A stretch of DNA of 64,000 bases from positions 29,019-93,018 of the forward strand of contig OENT01000608.1 of assembly GCA_900239685.1 (NCBI GenBank), in the 5' to 3' direction. The notes below the pieces were generated by a model. The model searched no databases. It saw only the letters and a program-made list of their open reading frames with translations, and had not been told where the DNA came from. Shown here in pieces: positions 50,954-64,000 of this stretch. The translations under genes and the position numbers were made by a program. Positions within the stretch are counted from its first letter, which is position 1, and every line of letters starts with the position of its first letter. Origin of the DNA: Rotaria macrura. Its lineage: Eukaryota > Rotifera > Eurotatoria > Philodinida > Philodinidae.

Positions 50954-52901
50954 ATGAACAGTGATAACCGAGGACAATATGAAGCTATTAATGTAAATAA
51001 TGATATGAATGATTGCTCAATCATTGATGGCTATCGTTTTGTTAATAAAAATGGTCGCATTAATGTCAACTATCAATCATATGGACGTCTACAAAACATT
51101 CATTCGAATATGATTTTATATATCATGCAGGCTGATTGGTGGCTTGTCTTATCATTTGTTCTATTTGGTTTTGCATCGAGTTGGTTTATATTTGCATTTT
51201 TGTATTTTCTAATATCAATTGAACATGGTGATTTCGTTTTAAAAGAAGGAGATGAAGCTTTATTAGGAAATTTAACAAATTATACGCATGGAATAGAATC
51301 AATTGAAAAAGAAGCATGTGTAAAAGAAGTACATAATTTTCTAAGTGCACTTCTTTTTTCTATCGAAACTCAACATACCATCGGCTATGGTTCACGTTAT
51401 ATAACAACAGAATGTCTTGGTGGTATTCTTGTATTAGCACTTCAATCATCATTAGGATATTTATTACAAGTTATTGTAACACAAATTGTTTTTAGTAAAT
51501 TATCAAGACCTACACGTAAGAATATTCTTTATTTCTCGTTTTTTCCTATTGATTTACACTAATGTTCTACTTTGTAAATGTAATACGATCTTCGTTGAAG
51601 ATCTTTTTCCATCGACTTGCAAGTCTTAGTTCTTGTTTGGTGCTGTCTATCTTCTTGCTTTTTCAGCTTAATATATTTGATATTGATATAAGAAAATTTT
51701 TGCATGAATCGAATGAGAACGTTTGGTCTCATTTTATGATTCGGAAAATTTGATGCTCAAAATTTATATTGTTTTTCTGAGGTGAAAATAAATGAGAGAC
51801 TGTTACTAATTAGTAAAATGTTATCTGTATATATATTGGCATTGTTGAATGTCAATTATATATATATATATATATCAATCGAAAACATTACTATTAAAGG
51901 ATAGCACAGCCTTTTTATCATGCTAATAAAACGTTATAAATATCATGAAGGAATATTTTTAAGGGATGAAAAAATTTTTGTACGCAACATCAATCATTCG
52001 TAGAAAACGAATTTTTGTACTTATTTTATCCGATATTATTTCGATACTACCATTTAGACACTTCTTTTCTTTATTTCTTGTTTGTTTATTAGAAAAGTCT
52101 CAATTTGTTGTCTTCAGTGATAAAGCACTTATTGTTCCACGTGATAACCAGTTGACATTAATATTTCGAATAGGTAAGAATTTTATCGCAATTCTATGTC
52201 TCAAAATGAAGAATATGATTCTTGTCTTGTTGTTAATGCCTGTAGGAAATTTATCTGTTTCACAATTAATATTTGCCAGTGTTCGTGTATTAATGTTTCG
52301 TCGACGACGAACACTTGAAGGTGAAATGATTCCTCATCAAATCTATGACATGGAACTAACACATCTTTGTAATGGTCAATTATTTTTTCCTCGGCCAACT
52401 GTTGTTGAACATATAATTAATAGTCGCAGTCCATTGTATGGTATTCAACGATCGACATTAGAAAAAGGAGATTTTGAAATAATTGCCATTATTGAAGGTT
52501 CTTTTGATAATACAGGATTTTCATGTCATTTTCGCACATCCTATTTACCTAATGAACTTCGATGGGGTTATCAATTTTCATCATGTAATTCTACACTTGA
52601 AGGTTTTGATTATGAAAAATTTAATCAAATTCATTTAATCTATGCTCAACCATTATGGACGTATGAAGATGAATTAGGCAATGGTCGAGCAATGTCGAAT
52701 TCCTCAAGTAGTTCACACAATCATCATTATGATCCTTTTTCTAGAATGAATTCTAGCAGTGAGCAAGAACAAAATGTAATATTACACGAGAATATTCAGC
52801 ATATGACAACAATCGATTCACTTGATGTCAAAGATGAACTTGTAGAAACGCCGACATTAAAGTTCGAATTTGTATCTACTGAAGAAGATCATTCTGAATG
52901 A
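50954..52901 (+). CDS. Inward-rectifier potassium channel (Kir family, 3 exons)
   Basis: Exons 50954-51515, 52093-52173 and 52246-52901 (phase 1 junctions; 1299 nt, 432 aa). Order: a cytosolic N-terminus with RFVNKNGRINV (compare the conserved RFV-x-K-x-G-x-C/I-N motif), TM1 with the flanking D-W-W (about 60-92), a pore helix with the selectivity filter TIGYG (142-146), TM2 (about 155-182), then the cytosolic Kir domain. The latter has FSDKALIV, LIFRIGNLS, TLEGEMIP, SPLYGI, GDFEIIAIIEG and FRTSYLPNELRWGYQF. Kir channels are tetramers that set resting potential and depend on PIP2. The TM2 residue equivalent to the rectification site (Asp172 of Kir2.1) is Gln172 here, so weak rectification is likely. 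The 72-bp second intron has no stop and could be mistaken for coding, but the family alignment excludes it. A good acceptor (tttaatag) lies 13 bases before the ATG. Confidence 0.93.
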
Positions 52902-55900
52902 AAAATCATAAGAAACATGATTAGCTAATAAAAAATCGACTTTTCAAAATTTTTCAATAAATCAACTTCAACTTTCCATGTAGATCCACGTTTGTGTCAG
53001 ATTTTGTATTCACTTGTGTGAAATGGTAGGACACAGTGCAGTAAGATGTTGATCGATATTCATTTGCATGTAATATCCCTATGTTGAATTTACTGAATCA
53101 TTCTTGAGATAGAGATTTGTATTACCGTATTCGATAAGAGAAACATGGTTGACTTTCAAAAACAAATTCAACTAGTCGAGAACAGATGTAAACGAAAGAC
53201 TAAGAGAATTCATTATTTAAAAGATTCACTTGCTCTACAAAAATATATTTATTTATTAATAACTCTATTAATTACAGCGGCATTTCAACACTCCCACATC
53301 AAGGAAGTTAGATTACCTTTATAAGTATAGAAAATGAGTAAGCTGCATGTGAAACGTGCCTATATTTGGCATAACTAGTAATATACGTGAATTTATGAAG
53401 ACGGATACTTGAGTGCAAATATTCTTGCATCAATCAGTAAACTATATGTACTTTAATAGTGATCCTAAGATTGCATTCAAGCAAGTTTTTTACATAGTTA
53501 GTTTAGTTAGTATTGTATGGAAAATAACAACAAACGTAACCTTGTCGGATTACATCGAAAAATAAAGATCAATGGATAGTTTATTGAAATAATTATTGCA
53601 TCATTATTATTTTGAATGTTAATCAGATTTTTCATATATTGAAAAATCTCAAAGAAGGTCTTCCGAAAGTACATCTATTAAGTATGTGTCGTTAAAGAAT
53701 TGCAAAATTCGTTAGATATTAATTTCAAAGCTCTTAAATTTGTTTTTGTTTTACTTATAATTCATTCAACTACTGATAAATTTATTATCACATTTTCATT
53801 GCAAATTGAAACTAAGAATTTTTCATCCTTAATCATTGCATGATAAAAATTGAGTGTAGGTTAGTTTCCTTATTTTTGTATCGTCAGCAAAGTATATGTT
53901 AGACGTACTGTCGCGACCTTTTCAGAAAACATAGTTCTCGATGATGTCAACTCAATGCTGAAGTGATATGTTGTTTTGTTAATTTGAAAAACAGAGGAAA
54001 TAAACATACTCATCTTTAAAAACTCATGATTAGTGTTGCATAAGGGTGTATTTTAACGATCGGAAGAAAAACCTACCGTAGGTTTAATACTACATTCAAA
54101 AATCAAAAATAAATATGCTTCTTCTTGATGCAATACGACGTATTCACATAAGAAAAATTTATAATGGCAAAGCCATAAGTATGTATATCATCGATGTTGG
54201 ACATAGATCCTAGAGTTAACAAATTTTTAGACGATGAAAGCTTGAAGATACATTGCTGTAATCTGTCTCGCTGTGTCCTATCGTGACTTCACGATAATAT
54301 GTTCCATCATCTATGTATCGTATGTCGTCATCGAAAGTGTCTACAAGTTTACTTAGAAATGTTGTGTATTAACAAAAGATATTTGTTGCACGAAACATCT
54401 TATTTAATAATGTTGGATGAAAGTAATGTGATAAATATTCGTAAAGCCTCATCGACATAGACGATTACCGTTCTATTTTTATATGTAATAGGATTGAACA
54501 TACACAAAGGTGAACAAGTATCAAATACAATTTTTTTTCGGACTTATCGTATGAGTTTTTTGATGCGAGATTTTTTCTAGATGTCATTTTTTTTCATGCT
54601 AGATACCCATGAATAAATTTATCTGATATGAAATAAGCCAAAAATTTTGAAATCAAGCTTAATAAACGAACAATAATTTTTGTCAACATTCGTAAGTCAA
54701 AATGATGAATATGTACTATAACATAGGATCTTGCTGAAATATTCAACATTTTCGAAGACCTCTTTACTGTATTTAATTTTCGCAAGCATCAACTATTGTA
54801 TCTATGGAACTTCATTCGAATGTGACCGATAAAGAACTATGTAACACATAACCAACTAATATCGTTTTAGAAAAAAACTTCGGTTCTTCATGATAACGGT
54901 AGTCTCTTTTCGGCTAGAACTTGATAATACCCGATACATCAGAATAGAAATTTTCATGATTTGTTGCTGTCGAAAATTTATTCGGCGCACATTACCAAAC
55001 TCCTTTCGGGTATATTTTTGGAGGATCTAAAATCTACAACGCTACTGATAAGTCAGTCTGATGAATGCAAGAACTATATAGAACTACGTAGGTATGTCAT
55101 ATTACGGATCATTTTGAACTATGATTTGATTCTACAAAAGAAGAAAGAACCAGTTAAGCAACGAACTAGTTCCTTCGGGAAACTTTTTAAATCACAGACA
55201 ATGTTGCAAAACAACTGAGGGTGACGTTGTTTTAGACCCTTCAATTTTTAGTTCAAAGGTTTTAAAAACAGATCAGTACGACAGTAAAATTATTGATGAA
55301 TCCTGTTTTTGAAAAGGTGAAATACAAAAAGCAATGCAAATAGGAATATTATCAAGTGAAACAAGTGTTTATAGTGTGGTTCATGATATGAATAGATTAA
55401 TCTGTAACATTTCAAGTGTTTCATTCTGATAGCAGATCATTAAAAGAAATCACATGAATGTAACGAGAATGAGGGATGGATTCTTTTATCACTAGTAGTG
55501 CAATATTAATTTTATCAAGATCTTTTGAGCAATTAGAATAGTAGCATTATCAATATCTTCAGTGATAGATGTTCACCATTTGTACGGCATCACATCAACT
55601 CTGTCTCTTTGATAGAAAACTACACGTTGACATACAAGAGAGAGCATGAAGAAGAAACGAAAGACAACGAAGTGAAGATATTCAACTGATTAGACAGCTA
55701 GTATTACTGATGAGGTTAGTACAATCAAGTTGGAGATTGACTAATAGTTCTAATAGTATTAGCACAATATTAGAAGATGAAGAAAGATCGTACTCTTCTA
55801 CAATGAGCATAACTACAAGTTTAAAAAAAATGCTCTCAATAAGAAACTAAACAAAAGATGATTATCAACATTTTTCATCAAATGATACCTTGCATTATCG

Positions 55901-56838
55901 AAATACTTTCAAAGTCTTTCATCATTCTATCATCAAATAAGAAATGAAAGAAAATTGCTCACTGTTCATAACATTGAATGTCACTGTTTTCACCTGCAGG
56001 ATTCATCTAGTCATCATTTTGTTTTTTCCTGTTCTGTTCTTTCCTGTGGGCTAAGTGAAAATCATCATTTAATGTTCAATGAGTTAAATTACTTTTCTGC
56101 ACTCTGGCAATATCATGAAAAACGACATTTTATCTAGAAAAATGATCGATTAGAATAGCTTTCGAAGAACGACTACACATAGATGTTATTCTTGATCGAT
56201 CGATTAATTGATTCTAATGCAAAATGATGAAAAGAAAAGAAAAGAAAAATAAAGAGTTTATCTCTAACTTCTTTTAAAATTAAGTTCAATGGAACACATT
56301 AACAGTATCTCAATCGATTTTCTCCACGGAATCTTATCTAATCTCATATTTTTCTATGAAGAAAAATTTTTGAAAACTATCGAATAGTTTGTTCTACGAA
56401 AGAAGAATTTCACTGATTAAATATATTGCGACTATTATTTATTTAGTAATATTACTGATTGCATACTATTATTTTCACGTCAAACATTATGATTTTGGTG
56501 TTTTCATCGTAATACGGTTGTCGTTTTCGGCAAAATTCTATATTCATGTGATGAATAATTTTTCATTCCGATTTTTATTTATTCAAAGAATAAAAAGAAA
56601 ACGAAAGAGAACTAATTAAATATTTATCTTACAATAAGAATAAGAGTAGTGAATATCAAAAAAGATATATTTACGTTTCATACATACAGCAAGTACTCGA
56701 TTGATTATCTAACAAAATCTTCAACTGATTGATTTCCACCTATCATTAATAAATCTTGTCTATTAAGTCAAATTGTTTGTTTTCATTTTTGTCAACCAAT
56801 AGAAATTAACACGAGATAGGAAAAAAACTAGAATAATA
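52902..56838. other. Region with no recognised gene; weak exon-like frame near 55.64-55.85 kb
   Basis: AT-rich and mostly featureless. A stop-to-stop frame of about 66 codons ends at a TAA near 55850 (ERQRSEDIQLIRQLVLLMRL, then Ser/Thr-rich). It has a charged and amphipathic look with a possible donor inside, but no start or homology that I can name. Other short frames show nothing. Confidence 0.45.
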
Positions 56839-57174
56839 TTATTTAGATGAAAGTAAATTTAAAGTTGAACGAGTGTTTTCTGAATCAATATCGATTTGAA
56901 ATGTACTCATCGTTGGATGTTGTTGATTGACCGACGTTGATGAATACCGTTTTGATCGACGATATTCAAATGAACGTCGTTCATTGGCATTTGTACTTGT
57001 TTCGTTGGGTAATTCATGTTCATCGAATCCGTAACTATCTTTTTGTTTAATAAATATGATAAATAACGTAATAAGTACCAGAATCAAAATACATAGAAGA
57101 CTTAAAATCGATGTTAAATGACCAATAGAAATAAATAAGCCGAAAGGTTGCATTGACTTCGTATGATTATTCAT
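56839..57174 (-). CDS. Small single-pass membrane protein, unknown family
   Basis: A 111-aa frame from the ATG at 57174 to the TAA at 56841-56839. Residues about 11-43 form one long hydrophobic segment (GHLTSILSLLCILILVLITL continuing into FIIFI), followed by a Lys and an acidic, then Arg/Ser-rich tail (about 45-111) that would be cytosolic. On the minus strand a clear acceptor (CTTATCTTATAG) ends 12 bases before the ATG. The stretch between acceptor and ATG is open in frame. So it is either a short spliced gene or the final exon of a longer receptor-like protein. No upstream exon was identified. I do not recognise the family. Confidence 0.5.
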   Translation of the reverse strand: MNNHTKSMQPFGLFISIGHLTSILSLLCILILVLITLFIIFIKQKDSYGFDEHELPNETSTNANERRSFEYRRSKRYSSTSVNQQHPTMSTFQIDIDSENTRSTLNLLSSK

Positions 57175-60100
57175 ATTAATGATTGTCTATAAGATAAGAA
57201 GGAAACAAAATCTAAGGCCATCATTATTACTTTTTAACATGCATTGTTTATTGCATGGCAAATGAAAAATGCCGAGAAAATCTTTTATTCATTAGAAAGA
57301 AAGCAAGAGAAAGGAAACGAAATGATTGTCAAGTCAAGTTTGATCAACAGAGGAATAGGTTTTGATTTGTGAAACAAAAAAAAAAGAGAAAAAACCTACA
57401 CGATGAACGTCAGACATCTAATTAAAAAAGATTTGATTATATGTCTATAATGTAAAACATATCACAGTTTTCTCGAATAGTAATGAAAGAAAATGAATCT
57501 ATTTTGATCTTAATGAGTCTAAATGGAATTTAATCCCGTAACCGTATATATATATATGTTATAGACAGGAGAGGAATTCGATGGGAACTCTGATTTTCTA
57601 AAAGTTTTTCTTTCTATCTTTTTCTGGAAAAATGATTTTATCCGTTATGGAACTTGAATTCCATAAGGATTTGCAGTACTATTATTAGAAATTTCAATCA
57701 GAGAATGATTGTCTTTCTGTCATCTGAATTTGATTTTCAGTCGATTACTTTCATCATTTTGTTCGTCAACAACTAACATAGAAAGAATATGTACTATTCA
57801 TTGAATAAATACCTTAATAAAGGTTTTATAAAAAAGAATCTACCGCTTAGACAACCCGAAAATGAGACTTTTTAACTTTTGAAACAAAAAAAGTGAATCT
57901 GTTCGACCTCAACGGCCCATTATGTCATTTTAATTAAAAAAACAAATACGATGCTGCCTTCTTGAACCCAAATAGTTTTACTTCAACTGAAATTTGATTT
58001 ATAGAAGCTATATTGCTAATTAGTCAAACTCAGCTGTGTTTATTTATTGTTTTGGGTTCTCAACTAGGAACATAATTTATTTTAGAAAATAACGTTTCTA
58101 GTGATACCCTTTTGTGAAGGATCTCTACCAAGCAATGATCTCTTTCTTTTATCATTCAGTTAGAACGTGAGCGTCACTCTAGATTTCATGACAAATGTTT
58201 TCTATCTACTATTATATTTTAACATGCAGTGCGTCTTTCCTCTTGAAATAGGTAATTGCTTAGTCAGTTGATATATTTTTTTCTTTTTCATTGCCTCGTA
58301 GAACATGTTTCTTTTCAGCTACTCTAATTAAATATTTTCTATGGATTTTTATTGGCTAATTGAAGACAACCTTATCTTTCTATGTAGGGAATTTATTTCT
58401 CATCATCATTTTTGCAGCCACTTGTAAATATGTGACTCTCAAATATTCAATGACATTTTCTTTTCTTTTTTGATATAACGAATGAGAAGGTTATTTGTTC
58501 ACATCTAGAAATTATTTTTATGTATCATAGAACATATCTGCACTTAAACAGGATATCCGAGTTGTTCTTTAAGAGACATGACAGAGAAAAATTTAGAACA
58601 TGTTGGTTCTATATATATTTTCTAGTGATAAATATAACTGATAACAAGACAACGAACAGATGTTTTGAACAGTTCATGATTAAAAACTATTGATGATAAT
58701 TAGGAAAACAATTATAGTCACGAATGGATTTAACAATGTCATGATGGAATTTACTTGATGATTTCATCAATTTCTTTTTTTCTTGTCTAGCAATACTTGT
58801 TTTTATTCATGTTTTTAAGACACTCAATATTTTTCCGAGTATCATTCAAAATATCTCTGAGGTATACATTTCTTGTGTACTTCAAAAGTTTCTCTAATAT
58901 TTCTCATGCAATAAGCTAATGCATTTCTTTGGTCATTTGTAATTTACAACATCACTTAACAATAAAACAATAGTTTTTAGACAGTAGTTATGATGAGAAT
59001 AGAATGTTTTGTGATATACGCACAAGTTATATGATGTGCACTCTTGAGACTGTAACTGATGAATTTGTTTTTTTGTTAATCATCAACAACTATTGTAAAA
59101 CAATAGCATATGAAGATTAAAAAGGATGATAATAATATATAGTGTTTAATATAAATGAAAAAAAAATAATGATTCAACCATGACATCTGGCAACACTGAA
59201 GCTCAACAATTAGATGATTTGAAAACTATTGAAATTATACTTTTAGTACAGGTAATGCAAAACGAATCATAAATAGCTACTATATACATTCTATCTAAAC
59301 TATTGAGATTATTAATTAATTATTTACATGATGATTATTTATTATTGATAAATTTGTATACCAGAAAATAAGAAAGGAATAGTTAAAAAGATATTCATAG
59401 AAAATACCAAGAAAATAAAGAGAATCTTTTAAACTATACACTTTACTTCTATCTGTTCTTTCACGATATCATTCTCGTATTCGTTAATTAACGTGAATTA
59501 AACGCTCATAAAGATCTAGTGCAAATTTATACAACTAGGATAATTACCGCAGTTTCATTTCCGATGATCGTTTTAAATAGATGAGATCTTCCGTGATGAT
59601 AGATTATATTGTAAAGAACGCAGTATTATGGATTCTATACATCACATCCTTATCCATAAAATATGTTAGACAAAAATAAAATGAATTTCGATGAATTCCT
59701 AAACGAAGTCGTATCACTCAATGTTATCCTACGTCATTAACACAGCAAGATTCAAGATGAAAAAAAACTAGTCTTTGCATAGTTGTCAGGCAAAAGCAAG
59801 AGAGTTAAATTATTCAAGTTAATGTAGAATTTTGTACTGACTCTAAAACTTAAAAATACAATGCAAATAGTGAATAGCATTTATGGTACTGAGACAGTGT
59901 ATGCTATTGTCGTAAAGTATAAGTACACATTGTTAGAATGACAAAAGCGAAATAAATACATGTTACTCCATTGAATTGCATTCTAAACCTAACCATGCGT
60001 CAAGATAATTTTTGTATCAAGTATTGATACTAGCAGAGAAAATTGCGACACTCTTATTTGAGAAGTATTTCGATTGACAATGTGAATGAAAAATATCTGC

Positions 60101-63100
60101 ACACTTTCATTATCTTTATTGTATTGAGTCACATGAGAATTGACAGCATGGGTTCTGATGTTCTTGCAAATAAAACCCTCTTTCATGTCGAACTTCTCGT
60201 TTTTATTACGTCGATGCTATTGATCAGTAGATTTAGTTGTTTTCTCGGTTGCCCTTTGTGTTAGTAATATTATACTTTGTTCTATTGTATTTATACTCGA
60301 GCATTCTTAATGAATATGATCTAGACGAAATCGACGAGAAACATCTGAAAGTCATTTTTCAAACAATAAATATGGAGTAGAGATTAGTATAATAATACTT
60401 AGTCATTGTATCAACAATGAATTTCTGAAGAGTAAGATTTCAGAACTATCGTTTTGATTGAATTCCATTTTGAAAAATACGGCCAATGTGTTTGTTACTT
60501 GTGCAGTGCCCTCTGAATTTTTTTCGGAAGTATTTATTTTAGACTTCCTTTATTTATTATCGATTATCGAACAATAGTTGAATAATAAGAGGTTGACTCT
60601 GTTGTATTCAATCATCTCTGTATCATTGGAACGATCCAAGTATGAAGGAAAGGTTGAGCCATATTGGTCTGAAAAAATGGCAAAATTGTTTGTAGAATGA
60701 GTCATCGAGATCAAAGAATGAGTACGAATCAAAAACATCGACAGACACATTAAAAAGTATCATTGTTGATCCGATAATTCAATAACGAACTTCAATCTAA
60801 TTTGATTATAAAGAAGAGAACACTATGTAAAGATATTTTATTTGACAAAAAGATCACTTCAAAATATATTTGTTTGAGATTAAAATGTGATACATGAAAA
60901 ACTCTATTTCGACAATAAATGCTGCAATACGGTACCGACCTAAAAACATTCTGACCTACTCATATAGTCAATGTTTATTGTTACTATATGGTACTATGAA
61001 AGGTATCTTTTGATAATTTCTGATGACTTTCTATACTAAGTAGCATTAATTCTGTATGATATTGGAGAAAAAATAAGGTGAATCATTTACAAAACATTGT
61101 TCACTTTCTGTGTAATGTCTTTCTGATGTGGGTAACGTACTCCACAGAGGTGTCAATAGGCAGGATCAATGAGAACCTGTCAGAATCATTGGCCACTCAT
61201 CTTTTGAAATTTTATTTTGAACAGATATGTCGACTTGCCATTCTAATAGAAGTAATTTATTTTTATTCACTCTTCTTTTATTTCATAAATCATGTAGCAA
61301 TCAGTTGCGTGTAATGCATAAAGGAAAACAACAACTTTAGCAACAAAACAAACTGAACCAAAAGAAGACACGTGGGTGTTTTTATTAAATAACTTTTGAC
61401 AGGAACATGATAGACGGGCATGGCCTTCAGCGTTGCAAACAGCAGACTTTGAAGTACAAAAATATCGGAAAATCAAAACGCCTTAAAGAATGTCTCCTTC
61501 ACAAGACATTGAACCTACACAAAGTAACCATCATCTACTCACAGCTTGCTACCAAGATGAGTGAATCTGATACGCAATTCTATCGGATCCGAGTGTCGTT
61601 TCCTACTATCGGGTTCCAATCCGACGAGCATCTTTTGATGTGCCATGCAAACTTGATATTCTTCTATTGGATATTCTTCAAGCCACATAAGCATTTAACT
61701 CGGAAATGTTTCGAAAAGCTGTCATTGAAATTATCCGCGTTCGTCGGAGAGTTTCTAAGAAGTTGTGTACTCTGATTAACATGAGCTTATTCCTGTCTGA
61801 GTTTTTTATTTACTTCAATGCAACACAGAAATAAACTTGTCACATATTTCAATTTCTACACTAAAGCAAGATTCGCAATCAGAAACAAACTTCTAGTTGC
61901 AACTGACCAACTTTCAAAGTCATAATGTGACTGAGACTGTGTCTACAGGGGTCAAACTTGGATAAGACTCCTCAAGCCTCACCCAACCTATACGTTTCGC
62001 CGCCCCTACATGATTCTAAAGCAGAAGAACTATCAACATACTTTATTTTTCTACAATTACCAACTCTTTATATCTCTTACATATATAACATAGAAAATTG
62101 TTCACAGTTAGTTATAGAGTTTAGTTTCAAAAGTCCATTTATCGAATAAAAAAAGCATCTATCATTGAACTATATAGCCATGGACTTTGATTACAATTAG
62201 ACTAAGTGAATCAGTGATAATAAGTATTGATCAGTCTTCGTTTGAATTCGTTGTAGAAGTTTAGTATAGAATTTATTGTCTTTCATTAAGCATATTTAAC
62301 TATGAGAAACATATTTTATGTTATTCAATCTTTCATTGAAGAATTCAGAACTGACTGTATCATGGGTAAAAATACTAATTAGTTCCACAAATTTCAGTTT
62401 GTATGACCTATGAAAATTGCATGGCTATTCTGCATCTTGAGAGATTTTCTCTACTGATCGCTTTTTTTTCTAGACATTTCATTGTGCTAGATATCAATGC
62501 AGAGGAATACCGTTTCGTTGATTCAGCAAATAATTAGATACATATGAAGAAACTTTATTTATGCAGAAGAAAGTGGATTGTAATATGGCGAAAGAGCAAC
62601 CACCACATCCAAACCTACAAAAATTAGTAACGTCATCCTCACTTGACTGTTTCCATATTCATTTCTTTTAACTTAATGGTTGTCATTCAAGCTTACTTTG
62701 AGTTCTTAACAAACGTAAAAATTTGAAATTAAGGAATTCAAATTGGTGTAATTACATCTTAGCCAATACCCTAACTTTTTACAGTGATTGTATCAAGTAA
62801 GAACTGACTAGATAAATAAATGCAGTTTGTTGAATGTATAACAGCTCTATTGTTGAGAACTGCTGCTATCACATATGCTAGACATTTCATTATTCAGAGA
62901 TATCTGTTACGAAATTCAGCGAATTTCGACCGATTCAATCCGATTTCAGACAATTTACCGAAACTCAGCTGCTTCAACTATTGAAGATGTATGAAAGATT
63001 TCATTCGTTAAAACCTGTATTGTTCTATACAGCTAAGAACAGTTGCAAACGAAGAATTGATTTGTCTATAAAATCGTTTATTTCGAAAAATTGAAGTTTC

Positions 63101-64000
63101 ATAGATTTTATGACTTAATATCGTAACGGTTTCAAACAACTATTGTCGAAAATTTTCCTCCTTTTGATGATAGATTTTTTCCATGACTAAACGGACTAAA
63201 TAGTAGTCATGTTATGAATACGTACGTAAATATTACACAGTTTAAATCATACGTACTTTATCACTACATTATATTACACATATTAAGATGAGTCAGAATG
63301 TTTTAACATACTTTACAGTCATCGAATATCCGACAATAGGTCCACTAGCTACATAGTCTGTGGCGACGATATCAGGATCAATGAGTACACATAATACTTT
63401 CAAATTCCAGATGAGACTCGTTTCGATTTCGTCAATTTATTCGATAATAATCTAGGGAATAAAAGAATTCCAAAAGTTGTATGCATGCTAGTAAATTTGC
63501 CTGACGACTGAATATCATTCAAGGTAAAAGTCTATAATATGCGGAGTTAAAAAGAGAAGTACTGTTTTTCACTATCGCAAATAAACGTAACTCAATAATT
63601 TACTAACTTGAAATCATTGAATTGTAGTTGATAATCTTATGATGAGAAAATATGAGCGTCGGTGTGCTAAGCAACTAATATATCGAGTACTCTAACTTAT
63701 AGTACACTTCAATCAACTACACTGTTGTCACTAGAGTCACTCAAAGTATGATACAATCGTATGTATTACTATCGATTCAAATAAATGTCAATTGCTTTTT
63801 TTTCTTTGACCTCATTTGATTTGTGCAACATATCAAAAGTAATTCTTCGTTAGAGTGGCTTTTATCATTCTTTACTAATTACTTAAGAGAGGTTCCATGA
63901 GACCACCACCCAACCCAGTTGCCGAAAATTTTTAGATTTTGAAATTGCCTATCACATTCGATAGAGCATTCAAAGTTAGGCATATTTCCAAAATTTTATT
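57175..64000. other. Gene-poor right flank, weak coding hints only
   Basis: Nearly 7 kb, AT-rich. A possible first exon is at 59180-59251. Frames at 61407-61775 sit in a stretch of more balanced composition (about 61.33-61.78 kb), with an apparent stop-interrupted alternative frame. That could be an old coding or transposon relic, but I cannot name it. Nothing else was recognised, including no tRNA or rRNA. Confidence 0.45.
59180..59251 (+). CDS. Possible first coding exon of an unidentified gene
   Basis: An ATG opens 24 codons (MTSGNTEAQQLDDLKTIEII, then LLVQ) ending at a good donor, cag|gtaatg. The peptide looks like real protein, with an acidic, helix-prone end. No continuation exon was found in the window, so it may belong to a gene with long introns running beyond the right edge, or be chance. 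Confidence 0.3.

Noticed and set aside
52174-52245. In-frame 24 codons between Kir exons 2 and 3
   Set aside because: Canonical donor and acceptor with matching phase remove it, and the Kir family has no insert between FRIG and NLS.
1-64000. CRISPR arrays, bacterial operons, riboswitches or phage genes
   Set aside because: The sequence is an intron-containing animal genome; no regularly spaced repeats or prokaryotic gene features were seen.

Overview
The window is nuclear DNA from a small-genome, AT-rich animal. Genes are split by canonical introns, many only 54-90 bp and a few of 0.6-2.6 kb. The recognisable proteins are metazoan: Shroom, REDD1/DDIT4, a FER/FES-type tyrosine kinase, GFRP, LIS1, TMEM127 and an inward-rectifier K+ channel. 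An F-box/LRR protein of a type I associate with rotifers, AT-rich codon use, heavy Ser/Asn codon runs, and splice acceptors a few bases upstream of start codons suggest a rotifer, most likely bdelloid. The species assignment is inference.

Layout. 1-0.8 kb: 3' remnant of a hAT DNA transposon. 1.6-5.0 kb (+): two-exon F-box/LRR gene with a probable GC-AG intron. 7.65-19.4 kb (+): a 12-exon Shroom gene (model of 1506 aa, frame closes exactly). A three-helix membrane protein gene sits antisense inside its 2.5 kb intron, and a hAT-like MITE lies in another intron. 19.4-24.7 kb: no gene seen. 24.7-25.8 kb (+): a REDD1 gene with TATA box and 5'-UTR intron. 29.5-31.3 kb: a second REDD1 copy, nearly identical in its core but cut by a 1322 bp segment flanked by two single N characters.

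32.5-38.1 kb (+): FER/FES kinase (15 exons, 792 aa; F-BAR, SH2, kinase), followed 59 bp later by GFRP (84 aa). 39.7-43.8 kb (-): LIS1 (12 exons, 409 aa), preceded 182 bp upstream on the same strand by TMEM127 (4 exons, 286 aa; 43.96-45.05 kb). The two tight same-strand pairs look like operons resolved by spliced-leader trans-splicing, which is known in rotifers. 45.8-46.9 kb: large degenerate inverted repeat. 51.0-52.9 kb (+): Kir channel (3 exons, 432 aa). 56.8-57.2 kb (-): small single-pass membrane protein. The rest, 57.2-64 kb, is gene-poor with only weak coding hints.

The genes do not form one pathway: cytoskeleton and cell shape (Shroom, FER, LIS1), mTOR/stress control (REDD1; TMEM127 is also an mTOR-linked endosomal protein in mammals), tetrahydrobiopterin control (GFRP) and K+ conductance (Kir). 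All exon boundaries were derived by eye from splice motifs and reading-frame continuity; no transcript evidence was available.
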